Shown: positions 1-6,268 of the stretch, piece by piece | How positions within the stretch are numbered: position 1 is the stretch's first letter | Layout: each line of letters opens with the position of its first letter | Virus record (IMG/VR): IMGVR_UViG_3300021956_000050 | Coordinates: 1 to 32,833 of that record | Strand: one strand, 5' to 3' | Length of the DNA: 32,833 nt | Source of the DNA: a virus | Position numbers and translations under genes: made by a program | Notes under the pieces: model-generated | The model's input: the letters and a program-made list of their open reading frames with translations, nothing else | Databases searched by the model: none | What the model was told of the DNA's origin: nothing

Positions 1-2
1 CC

Positions 3-599
3 GGACTAACTATCCTTGAAGAAGGTAGTGCAGACGGCAAGTCGAAGGATCTCTGCATGACGGGTGTATTCATTGAGGGTGGTGTTGAAAACCACAACAA
101 GCGAGTATACCCTGTTCGTGAAATTGAGAGAGCTGTACAAACTATTAATGATCAACTGAAATCTGGATACTCTGTATTAGGTGAAGTTGATCACCCTGAT
201 GATTTGAAAATTAATCTAGACCGTGTTAGCCATATGATCACACGTATGTGGATGGAAGGCAACTGCGGTCATGGAAAGTTAAAACTTTTACCAACACCAA
301 TGGGTGAACTTGTAAGAGCGATGTTAACAAGTGGCGTTAAGCTAGGCGTTAGCAGTCGCGGTTCAGGTCAGGTAAATGAAAGCAGTGGACACGTTAGTGA
401 TTTTGAAATCATTACCGTTGACATCGTAGCACAACCCAGCGCACCTCATGCATATCCTAAAGCTGTGTATGAGGGTCTTATGAACATGCGTGGCGGTGCT
501 CAGTTGTTTGAAGTGGCACGTGAAGCCAGTCAGAATCAAAAAGTACAAAAGTACCTAGAGGAAGGTGTTAAGCGCCTTATCAAGGATCTAAAGATATAA
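3..599 (+). CDS. 21: Prohead core protease, T4 gp21-like (5' partial)
   Basis: This is the protease of the T4-type prohead, which cleaves scaffold and capsid proteins during head maturation. The reading frame is open from the window edge, so the true start lies upstream; the ATG at 57 is internal to the protein. The family signature is visible: a YP-containing N-terminal strand (KRVYP), the catalytic-His motif GEVDHP (His about residue 64 of the visible part) and the catalytic-Ser motif GVSSRGSG (Ser about 117/118). The visible 198 codons approach the 212 residues of T4 gp21, so little is missing. It lies directly upstream of scaffold and major capsid genes, the order 21-22-23 known from T4. 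An AGGAG ribosome site for the next gene follows its stop. Identity is firm from motifs plus synteny. Confidence 0.9.
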   Translation, partial: GLTILEEGSADGKSKDLCMTGVFIEGGVENHNKRVYPVREIERAVQTINDQLKSGYSVLGEVDHPDDLKINLDRVSHMITRMWMEGNCGHGKLKLLPTPMGELVRAMLTSGVKLGVSSRGSGQVNESSGHVSDFEIITVDIVAQPSAPHAYPKAVYEGLMNMRGGAQLFEVAREASQNQKVQKYLEEGVKRLIKDLKI

Positions 600-612
600 C
601 AGGAGAAACCTA

Positions 613-1713
613 ATGTTAGATGCTATCAAACCATTGTTAGACAGTGGCCTAATTAACGAAAGCACTCAACAGGCTCTTAATGAAGCTTGGGAAGCCAAGC
701 TAAATGAAGCTCGCGAACAAGTTCGCGCTGAGCTACGTGAGGAATTCGCTGGTCGCTACGAGCATGACAAAAGTGTAATGGTTGAAGCTCTAGACAAAAT
801 GGTTACAGAGTCGCTACAAAGCGAACTTGAAGAATTCTATGCTGAGAAAAAAGCATTAGCTGAAGATCGTGTGCGTTTCAATACACACATGACCGAAAGC
901 GCCAGCAAGTTCAATGATTTCATGGTTAGTAAACTAGCCGAAGAAATCAAAGAACTACGTGATGATCGTAAAACTTACCAAAATAGCATTGCTAAAATGG
1001 AAAGTTTTGTTATCAAAGCATTGGCTGAAGAAATCCAAGAATTCAATCAAGACAAGCAAGCAGTTGTTGAAACTAAAGTGCGTTTGGTTGCAGAAGCCAA
1101 ACAAAAGATTGCAGAAATGCAAAAAGCCTTTATTTCTCGTGCCGCAGAACTTGTAAAAGAATCTGTAACTACTAAGCTAGAGTCTGAATTGACTCAACTA
1201 AAAGAAGATATCCATACTGCTCGCGAGAACATGTTTGGACGTCGTTTATTTGAAGCTTTTGCCAGCGAATTTGCTGTTACTCACTTAAATGAGAACAAAG
1301 AAGTTCGTAAACTACAAGAAGCTGTTAAACAAACTCAGCAAGCATTGGTAGAAGCCAAGCGCGAAGCTGAAGAAAAAGCAGTTTTAGTAGAATCAAAAGA
1401 AAAAGAAATCCGCGTTATTAAGGAATCTGCAGAACGCAAGCAAATGCTTGAGTCCATGTTGAAACCTCTTAACAAAGAAAAAGCCGCTATTATGAGCGAC
1501 TTGTTAGAATCTGTGCAGACTGCAAAGTTGCAGAGTGCATATGAAAAGTATCTTCCAGCCGTGCTAAACAACGGTACAGCTAAGACGCAAGCTCCAAAGG
1601 CTGTGTTGGCCGAAAGCCGTAGCGAAGTAACTGGAGATAAGACTGCTAAAACGGTAGTTGAAGCAGATGACAGCAATGTTATCGCATTAAAGCGTTTAGC
1701 AGGGCTAAAGTAA
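613..1713 (+). CDS. 22: Prohead scaffold core protein, T4 gp22-like
   Basis: This is the internal scaffold of the prohead, degraded by the gp21 protease as the head matures. The 366-residue protein is dominated by charged, heptad-like Glu/Lys/Ala/Leu helices from about residue 15 to 300, which predicts long coiled coils. The tail, about 310-366, is looser and ends in a Leu-Lys rich segment. No enzymatic motif is seen. Several L/I-x-E tripeptides, for example LAE near residue 336, resemble T4 gp21 cleavage sites. A good ribosome site (AGGAG) precedes the ATG. Sequence similarity to T4 gp22 is not obvious by eye; the call rests on composition and its position between protease and capsid genes. 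It is longer than T4 gp22 (about 270 residues). Confidence 0.85.
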   Translation: MLDAIKPLLDSGLINESTQQALNEAWEAKLNEAREQVRAELREEFAGRYEHDKSVMVEALDKMVTESLQSELEEFYAEKKALAEDRVRFNTHMTESASKFNDFMVSKLAEEIKELRDDRKTYQNSIAKMESFVIKALAEEIQEFNQDKQAVVETKVRLVAEAKQKIAEMQKAFISRAAELVKESVTTKLESELTQLKEDIHTARENMFGRRLFEAFASEFAVTHLNENKEVRKLQEAVKQTQQALVEAKREAEEKAVLVESKEKEIRVIKESAERKQMLESMLKPLNKEKAAIMSDLLESVQTAKLQSAYEKYLPAVLNNGTAKTQAPKAVLAESRSEVTGDKTAKTVVEADDSNVIALKRLAGLK

Positions 1714-1738
1714 ACCCTAAAAGGAAAAAGGAAAAATT

Positions 1739-2908
1739 ATGTCACAAGTATTATTAGAAAGCCGTTGGGGCGAAACCAAAGAAGCCCTGTTAGAAGGTTT
1801 AAATGGTTCACGCCGTTCTTCTATGGCTGTTATCCTAGAAAACACACGTAAGCACTTGGCTGAAAGCGCAACAGTTGGCGGTACTACTGCTGGTAACATC
1901 TCTACACTTAACCGTGTGATTCTACCAGTTATCCGTCGTGTTATGCCTACAGTTATTGCTAACGAAATCGTTGGTGTACAACCAATGACAGGTCCAGTTA
2001 GCCAGATCCACACTCTACGTGTACGTTACGCTGATAGCGTTGACAGCACAAGTGGTACTGACGTTACAGCTGGCGAAGAGGCATTGAGCCCATTCAAGAT
2101 TGCTTCGGCATACTCGGGTGGTGCAGACGACAAGGCACAGGCTACATCAGCTCTTGAAGGTGTACCAGGCCGTCGTATCAACGTTCAAATCTTGAAACAA
2201 GTCGTTGAAGCTAAAACACGTAAATTGTCTGCACGTTGGACATTCGAAGCCGCTCAAGATGCACAATCTATGCACGGCCTAGACGTTGAAGCTGAAATCA
2301 TGGCGGCTTTGGCTCAAGAAATCACAGTTGAAATCGACCAAGAAATTCTTGGTAGCCTACGTGCTCTAAGCGGTTCTACATACACATACAACCAAGCAAC
2401 AGTATCTGGTACAGCTACATTCGTTGGTGACGAGCATGCCGCATTGGCAGTTGTTATCAACCGTGCCGCTAACTTGATCGCACAACGCACACGTCGTGGT
2501 GCCGCTAACTGGGCAGTTGTATCTCCAGCCGCATTGACAGTTCTACAGTCTGCTACTACAAGCGCATTTGCTCGTACAACAGAAGGAACTTTCGAAGCTC
2601 CTACAAACACAAAGTTTGTTGGTACACTAAACGGCGCAATGCGTATCTATGTTGATAGCTATGCAAGCGACACAGCTAACGTATTGGTTGGTTATAAGGG
2701 TACAAGCGAAGCCGATGCGGCCGCTTTCTATTGCCCATATATTCCTCTAATGTCTTCTGGTGTTGTTCTTGACCCAGCAACATTTGAGCCAGTAGTTGGC
2801 TTTATGACACGTTACGGATATGTTGAGTTAACAAACACAGCATCTTCTCTAGGTAACGCGGCAGACTACTTGGAAAGCATTGCTGTAAGCAACTTGTCGT
2901 TCCAGTAA
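1739..2908 (+). CDS. 23: Major capsid protein, T4 gp23-like
   Basis: This is the main shell protein of the head. The segment around residues 60-95 (RRVMP, GVQPMTGP, LRVRY) and the helix around 165-205 (KTRKL, HGLDVEAE, EIDQEIL) match the corresponding blocks of T4 gp23. A candidate gp21 cleavage site, L-A-E after residue 42, sits just before the conserved region, so the mature protein would have about 347 residues. At 389 residues it is much shorter than T4 gp23 (521). The segment between the RVRY block and the KTRKL block is only about 55 residues, where T4 carries its inserted domain, so that domain appears reduced or absent. An AAGGA-rich ribosome site precedes the ATG and a strong terminator follows the gene. 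Confidence 0.93.
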   Translation: MSQVLLESRWGETKEALLEGLNGSRRSSMAVILENTRKHLAESATVGGTTAGNISTLNRVILPVIRRVMPTVIANEIVGVQPMTGPVSQIHTLRVRYADSVDSTSGTDVTAGEEALSPFKIASAYSGGADDKAQATSALEGVPGRRINVQILKQVVEAKTRKLSARWTFEAAQDAQSMHGLDVEAEIMAALAQEITVEIDQEILGSLRALSGSTYTYNQATVSGTATFVGDEHAALAVVINRAANLIAQRTRRGAANWAVVSPAALTVLQSATTSAFARTTEGTFEAPTNTKFVGTLNGAMRIYVDSYASDTANVLVGYKGTSEADAAAFYCPYIPLMSSGVVLDPATFEPVVGFMTRYGYVELTNTASSLGNAADYLESIAVSNLSFQ

Positions 2909-2940
2909 TCACCTAACCCAGGGATGGGAAGGAGAAAACA

Positions 2941-2968
2941 AAAAAGGGCCGAAAGGCCCTTTTTGTTT
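2941..2968. terminator. Bidirectional rho-independent terminator
   Basis: A perfect hairpin (GGGCC, loop GAAA, GGCCC) is flanked by five A on the left and five T on the right. It can therefore end both the rightward capsid operon and the leftward ahpCD operon, whose ahpD stop codon lies 18 bases to its right. This is seen directly in the sequence. Confidence 0.92.
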
Positions 2969-2981
2969 GAGTTAAATTTAA

Positions 2982-3488
2982 TTAACTATTTAATACTTTA
3001 GCTACAGAATTCATAACACTAGCAATACGACCAATGTCACGAAGCTGTTCTACAGTATAGCCTTCCTTCTTGAGTGTGTCGTAATGTGCCTTAACACAGA
3101 AATGACATTTGCCCACGATACTGGCGGCAAGACTGAATGCCTCAAAGTTTGCCTTAGTAGTTCCGCCATGACTAGCAATAGCGTTCATGCGTAACTGTGC
3201 TGGCAAGCCCTTTAGCTGTTCATCGTCTGCCATTTCAACGTATGGATACCACACATTGTTTTGTGCCATAATGCTGGCCGCTGTCATTGCTGATTCTGCG
3301 TGTACAGGAGCATCGGCTAAAAGTATGCTCAATACCTTGCCGTTGCCGGTAGCGGCCAGTGCGGCTACAGCACAACCCATAGCCACATCTGCATCCAATG
3401 TGCTACGCAAAAGGACAGCGTCCAAGTTTAACCTAGTATCCTTTGCATAGTCTGGCAACGCAGTTTTAATTGCGTCAATGAATGCCAT
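2982..3488 (-). CDS. ahpD: AhpD-like alkylhydroperoxidase (carboxymuconolactone decarboxylase family)
   Basis: AhpD is an all-helical cytoplasmic protein with a thioredoxin-like Cys pair that re-reduces AhpC and has weak peroxidase activity itself. The 168-residue product carries the signature CHFC at residues 128-131 followed by a His at 135, and a Glu at about 116. Length and position match AhpD, which has about 175 residues in Mycobacterium tuberculosis. From memory the mycobacterial motif is CSHC, so the His inside the motif is shifted by one here. The start ATG overlaps the ahpC stop codon by one base (TAATG), indicating translational coupling in an ahpC-ahpD operon. It runs opposite to the flanking structural genes and ends at the bidirectional terminator. 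An ahpCD pair within a phage structural region is unusual. Confidence 0.88.
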   Translation of the reverse strand: MAFIDAIKTALPDYAKDTRLNLDAVLLRSTLDADVAMGCAVAALAATGNGKVLSILLADAPVHAESAMTAASIMAQNNVWYPYVEMADDEQLKGLPAQLRMNAIASHGGTTKANFEAFSLAASIVGKCHFCVKAHYDTLKKEGYTVEQLRDIGRIASVMNSVAKVLNS

Positions 3489-4027
3489 TATAGTGTCTCT
3501 CCACCAATGGTGCGGTTACATGCACATAGCTCGCCAGTTTGCAATGCGTCAAGAATACGCAGAGTTTCTTCTGGGCTACGACCAACATTCAAGTTGTTTA
3601 CAGTAACGTGTTGGATAACGTTGTCTGGGTCAACGATAAATGTTGCGCGAAGTGCGGCTCCTGCCGGAGCGTAGAATACACCAAGTTGTTCGATCAGGCT
3701 CAACTCGCCGCGCTGTGTGTCAGCAAATTGGTGATGTGTAATTTTTTGTAGATCTGGGTGTGCTTTTTGCCATGATACTTTGCAGAACTCATTGTCTGTG
3801 CTACCTGTTAGCAATACTGCGTCACGGTCAGCAAAGTCTCCTGCTAGTTTGTCATAGGCTACGATTTCTGTAGGACAAACAAATGTAAAGTCCTTTGGAT
3901 AGTAAACGATTACTTTCCATTTACCTTCAAAACTTTGATCAGTGATTGTATAAAAAGCGTCCTCGGGTTGTCCGGGCTTGACACCTGTTACTGCAAAACT
4001 TGTGATTTTATCTCCAACTGTTTTCAT
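3488..4027 (-). CDS. ahpC: AhpC-type 2-Cys peroxiredoxin
   Basis: This cytoplasmic peroxiredoxin reduces hydrogen peroxide and organic hydroperoxides. The active site P44-x3-T48-x2-C51 lies in DFTFVCPTE, and the conserved Arg is at 127 (ALRATF). The resolving region at 168-170 is CAC, giving two C-terminal cysteines as in the mycobacterial-type AhpC that pairs with AhpD rather than AhpF. The 179-residue length is slightly under the usual 185-195; the C-terminal tail after the CAC motif is short. A strong ribosome site (AAGGAG) lies eight bases before the ATG. No catalytic residue is missing, so an active enzyme is likely. With ahpD it forms a self-contained minus-strand unit with its own promoter region. 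Confidence 0.95.
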   Translation of the reverse strand: MKTVGDKITSFAVTGVKPGQPEDAFYTITDQSFEGKWKVIVYYPKDFTFVCPTEIVAYDKLAGDFADRDAVLLTGSTDNEFCKVSWQKAHPDLQKITHHQFADTQRGELSLIEQLGVFYAPAGAALRATFIVDPDNVIQHVTVNNLNVGRSPEETLRILDALQTGELCACNRTIGGETL

Positions 4028-4054
4028 AATATATCTCCTTTGTTTGAAAACTGA

Positions 4055-4075
4055 TAGTACTCAGTGTTTGTACTA
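4055..4075 (-). promoter_or_regulatory. Inverted repeat in the ahpC leader
   Basis: Arms TAGTAC and GTACTA (6 bp, perfect) are separated by nine bases, and lie between the predicted ahpC promoter and its ribosome site. It could be a leader hairpin or an operator. An overlapping ACTGA/TCAGT repeat is also present. Function is unknown. Confidence 0.35.
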
Positions 4076-4082
4076 AGTTCTA

Positions 4083-4110
4083 TTGTATAATTATTTACTA
4101 TAGAAATCTA
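4083..4110 (-). promoter_or_regulatory. Candidate ahpCD promoter (weak -35)
   Basis: Read on the minus strand, TAGATT (4105-4110), a 16-base spacer and TATACA (4083-4088) resemble a sigma-70 promoter with a poor -35 and an acceptable -10. The predicted start near 4076 leaves a leader of about 49 bases carrying the ribosome site. A poor -35 is typical of promoters that need an activator. The assignment rests on pattern only. Confidence 0.4.
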
Positions 4111-4114
4111 CTAT
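4100..4114. promoter_or_regulatory. OxyR-like ATAG-N7-CTAT element
   Basis: ATAG (4100-4103), seven bases and CTAT (4111-4114) form the dyad unit of the known OxyR consensus. Only one of the two tandem units is present, and the inner T and A positions do not match. It overlaps the weak -35 of the predicted ahpC promoter, a location compatible with activation. This is suggestive, not proven. Confidence 0.35.
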
Positions 4115-4158
4115 TTTCTCATGGTTTTCCATTGAATTTTTCTATGACGATAATAGGT

Positions 4159-4181
4159 AAAAAAAAGCACCCGAGGGTGCT
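4159..4181 (-). terminator. Rho-independent terminator of the small membrane-protein gene
   Basis: On the minus strand the hairpin AGCACCC / GGGTGCT is followed at once by a run of eight T (eight A at 4159-4166 on the plus strand). It lies just downstream of the stop codon at 4193 and insulates that gene from ahpC. This is seen directly. Confidence 0.88.
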
Positions 4182-4192
4182 GATTTTAGAAA

Positions 4193-4429
4193 TTACTTTT
4201 TATCAAACGTTGGGGGAGTCTTTTCTAACTCGTGCGGTTCGACGAACCTAGCGTTTGAAGTAGTTAGTCCGTGAAACGGTGCCCAACTGTCCGGGGTAAA
4301 AATTCGAACAGGTTTCCAATACTTGTGAAAAATATTGTTTAGAAAGATAATAACAATACCAACGATAGCAAATCCTGCACCGGTTAGTATTGCACACGAT
4401 AAAAAAGTTGAAGCTGAGTCTACATCCAT
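4193..4429 (-). CDS. Small single-pass membrane protein, unknown function
   Basis: I do not recognise this protein. It has 78 residues if started at the ATG at 4429. One strong hydrophobic segment runs from about residue 8 to 34 (rich in Ile, Val, Leu, Phe, Ala), followed by a short basic stretch (HKYWKP) and a polar C-terminal tail of about 40 residues. This suggests one membrane helix with the tail on the cytoplasmic side, by the positive-inside rule. A longer version from a GTG at 4459 is possible but would place its first codons inside the promoter at 4440-4467, so I prefer the ATG. No ribosome site precedes either start. It may be an early host-envelope effector; that is conjecture. Confidence 0.6.
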   Translation of the reverse strand: MDVDSASTFLSCAILTGAGFAIVGIVIIFLNNIFHKYWKPVRIFTPDSWAPFHGLTTSNARFVEPHELEKTPPTFDKK

Positions 4430-4439
4430 AATGCTATTT

Positions 4440-4467
4440 ATTATAGCAGGACCTAACACAAAGTCAA
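4440..4467 (-). promoter_or_regulatory. Sigma-70 promoter of the small membrane-protein gene
   Basis: On the minus strand, TTGACT (4462-4467), a 16-base spacer and TATAAT (4440-4445) form a near-consensus host promoter. The predicted start falls about four bases before the ATG at 4429, so the message would be almost leaderless. The -10 overlaps a late-type box (AATAAATA, 4435-4442) and a hairpin with 6-bp arms (4432-4448). Confidence 0.65.
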
Positions 4468-4474
4468 CGAAAAC

Positions 4475-4482
4475 GGTAAATA
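4475..4482 (+). promoter_or_regulatory. Candidate T4-type late promoter box
   Basis: GGTAAATA matches 6 of 8 positions of the T4 late box TATAAATA and stands 78 bases before the first gene of the fibre region. The same eight bases recur at 8162. It is divergent from, and close to, the early promoter at 4440-4467. Confidence 0.4.
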
Positions 4483-4490
4483 AACATGTT

Positions 4491-4543
4491 CGCTCTTAAA
4501 CGAGAGTTCGCGGAGCGCCACTTCGCGTAGCTTAGAACGCTAA
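4491..4543 (+). other. GC-rich structured leader
   Basis: The leader before the gene at 4560 is unusually G+C rich. It contains a CTCT/AGAG hairpin (4493-4506), a 10-base direct repeat with one mismatch (TTCGCGGAGC at 4507, TTCGCGTAGC at 4522) and a TTAG-AACG-CTAA hairpin (4532-4543). An AAGGAG ribosome site follows at about 4547. It may be a structured 5' leader that affects stability or translation; function is unknown. Confidence 0.3.
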
Positions 4544-4559
4544 CACAAGGAGAAAAGAA

Positions 4560-5216
4560 ATGGCAAACAAATTAAAAATTACAAAAAATAGTGGAACCAC
4601 AGACAAGTACGTTAGTCCTATTCTGGTTGGTGGAAACCCAATTGGTGGTACAGGTGGTTTAACAAGCCAAACTGGTTATCAAATTGCACCTCAAGTTTAC
4701 TGCACAGGCGGCAGTTCTGTTTCGGGTAGCATTTTGCGTCAAAAAGGCGCTCACAAATTTTACTGCACAGACGGTACTAGAAACCAAACTTTAACATTGG
4801 TTAACAGCCCTAACCTAGTAGCCGGTCAGATGAATATTTTGATCAACTTAAACACAGCGGCGGCCAACGTTGCGGCGGCCAACGTAGCCGGCGGCGCAAC
4901 AAGTGCAACTGTAACATACGATACACGTACCACAGTTACTGGCCCAATAACTTTCCCACGTGTGGGTGACTATATTATTTGGACTAGCCCAAGTGCAAAC
5001 ATTGGTTCAGTGGTTCAAGTTACAGGCGTTAACGGTACAACCAGCTTTACTATTGGTACAACAGGTAACGTTGCGGCATCAAATGGTACAACATTGACTA
5101 CTTCTACATACGCTACACGTATTACTAACCGTACAGTAACAGATTACAATGGCGCAAGATTCTTCTATCGTCTAGGTACTCCAACAACTACTTACGTACA
5201 AGTAAACCGCGCTTAA
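4560..5216 (+). CDS. Small virion structural protein, unknown role
   Basis: This 218-residue protein is rich in Thr, Gly, Asn, Val and Ala and predicted to be nearly all beta-strand. The N-terminal part (about 1-35) has a Lys-rich start and Gly-Gly turns. The middle contains a short near-repeat (AANVAAANVAGG, about 100-111). The C-terminal half has FPRVGDYI and TTSFTI strands typical of beta-sandwich virion proteins. No catalytic motif is seen. A good ribosome site (AAGGAG) precedes the ATG, and the gene stands alone between its own candidate late promoter and a strong terminator. This is consistent with a highly expressed decoration, head-fibre or tail component. I cannot name a family. Confidence 0.65.
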   Translation: MANKLKITKNSGTTDKYVSPILVGGNPIGGTGGLTSQTGYQIAPQVYCTGGSSVSGSILRQKGAHKFYCTDGTRNQTLTLVNSPNLVAGQMNILINLNTAAANVAAANVAGGATSATVTYDTRTTVTGPITFPRVGDYIIWTSPSANIGSVVQVTGVNGTTSFTIGTTGNVAASNGTTLTTSTYATRITNRTVTDYNGARFFYRLGTPTTTYVQVNRA

Positions 5217-5233
5217 TTTTTAAGCAACACAAG

Positions 5234-5260
5234 AATAGCACCTTCGGGTGCTATTTTTTT
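5234..5260 (+). terminator. Rho-independent terminator
   Basis: A perfect 9-bp stem (AATAGCACC / GGTGCTATT) closes a TTCG tetraloop and is followed by a T run. It ends the 4560 gene. It also excludes an upstream GTG start at 5248 for the next gene, because that codon would sit in the stem. Confidence 0.92.
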
Positions 5261-5283
5261 GGCTTCAGCATATTTTTCTATCG

Positions 5284-5300
5284 CATAAATACTACAATAA
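5284..5300 (+). promoter_or_regulatory. T4-type late promoter
   Basis: CATAAATA followed by CTACAATAA matches 7 of 8 positions of the T4 late box. The whole 17-base string recurs on the minus strand ahead of the gp14 gene (32206-32222), which strongly suggests a real promoter. It lies 22 bases before the ATG at 5314. Confidence 0.65.
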
Positions 5301-5313
5301 TGGAATCTTTGCA

Positions 5314-5940
5314 ATGGCCACAACCAAAAAACGATTAAACACCAGTTACACTATACAGACAGTTAATAACACTGATATAGTTACACTTGACACCAGTCGA
5401 GTGACTATTACAGGTAACTTAGACGTACTCGGCGTAACTACGTATATCGAATCTACAACAACTCAAGTTAAAGATCCAACTATACAATTAAACCAGGGCG
5501 AAACTGGTGCCGGAGTTACCGCCGGTAGCGCAGGGATTGAAGTAGATCGCGGCTCATTGGCTGATGTGCAACTACGCTGGAATGAAACAGTCAAAGCATG
5601 GCAAATTAGTAATGATGGATCTACGTATAGCAATATTTCGTATACGTCTGGCTCGGGTTTTTCTAGTAGCGTGTCAACAGACCCAAACCCAAGTTTCTCT
5701 GCAAATTTGAACATGTGGAACTATGCCATCTATAGTAATACACAGCCAGTTGTTTATTTTGGTGACAATGTATCTATTTCTACAACAAACGTAGCGCCAA
5801 GTGCAATCACAAATAACGTAGTGGTATATGCCAGCACAGTCAGCGGTGGCGGATCAGGGTTATATACGTCAACAACAAATGGCGCCAACGAACTGGCAAC
5901 CAAGAGTGCCGCAATTAAATACAGTATTATTTTTGGATGA
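5314..5940 (+). CDS. Tail-fibre-like virion protein (short module protein)
   Basis: The protein has 208 residues from the ATG at 5314; the longer frame beginning at 5248 would start inside the terminator. Around residues 33-65 it carries the module GNLDV-G-TTYIES...VKDPTIQLN, which recurs in larger form in the proteins at 8200, 10868, 14544 and 16408. The rest is Ser/Thr/Asn-rich beta-strand sequence including a WN-x-TVKAWQISNDGST block. It ends in an aromatic strand (YSIIFG). No enzymatic site is visible. It is probably a small fibre or fibre-associated trimeric protein expressed from the late promoter just upstream. Family membership is inferred from module sharing and from recall of similar cyanophage structural proteins. 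Confidence 0.7.
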   Translation: MATTKKRLNTSYTIQTVNNTDIVTLDTSRVTITGNLDVLGVTTYIESTTTQVKDPTIQLNQGETGAGVTAGSAGIEVDRGSLADVQLRWNETVKAWQISNDGSTYSNISYTSGSGFSSSVSTDPNPSFSANLNMWNYAIYSNTQPVVYFGDNVSISTTNVAPSAITNNVVVYASTVSGGGSGLYTSTTNGANELATKSAAIKYSIIFG

Positions 5941-5954
5941 TAGGAACAAATTAA

Positions 5955-6266
5955 ATGGCTATTTTAAACACAGCACTCAGCACAGGCAATGCCGCAAACA
6001 TATATGCCAGTAGCGGATCAAGTGCTATTACAACAATTCACTTGTGTAATTACACAGCGTCTAGTGCATACGCAAACGTATACTTAGTACCCAGCGGTGG
6101 CACCGCTAGTAACACTAACATTATCTATTCTAACGTAAGCGTTACAGCATATAACACATTGATTGTTTACGCCGAAAAATTTATTCTGTCAGATGGCGAC
6201 ACCATTAAAGCCAACTGCTCAGCCGCTAATACTATCAGTGCTACCGTAAGCTCAATTGGAATTTAA
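5955..6266 (+). CDS. Small beta-rich virion protein
   Basis: This 103-residue, Ser/Ala/Asn/Thr-rich protein starts MAILNTALSTGN and contains alternating beta-strands (IHLCNYT, NVYLVPSGG, LIVYAEKFIL). I recall similar short open frames in structural regions of cyanophage-like myoviruses, where they are annotated as virion proteins, but cannot name a family. A weak AGGA ribosome site lies before the ATG. It sits in the tightly spaced run 5314-8105, three bases before the next gene. A role as a small tail or fibre accessory protein is inferred from context alone. Confidence 0.6.
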   Translation: MAILNTALSTGNAANIYASSGSSAITTIHLCNYTASSAYANVYLVPSGGTASNTNIIYSNVSVTAYNTLIVYAEKFILSDGDTIKANCSAANTISATVSSIGI

Positions 6267-6268
6267 TA

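Noticed and set aside
4430-4459. GTG start at 4459 for the small membrane protein
   Set aside because: It lies within the sigma-70 promoter, upstream of the predicted transcription start, and has no ribosome site.
5248-5313. Upstream GTG start extending the 5314 gene by 22 codons
   Set aside because: It begins inside a perfect terminator hairpin and before the late promoter box.
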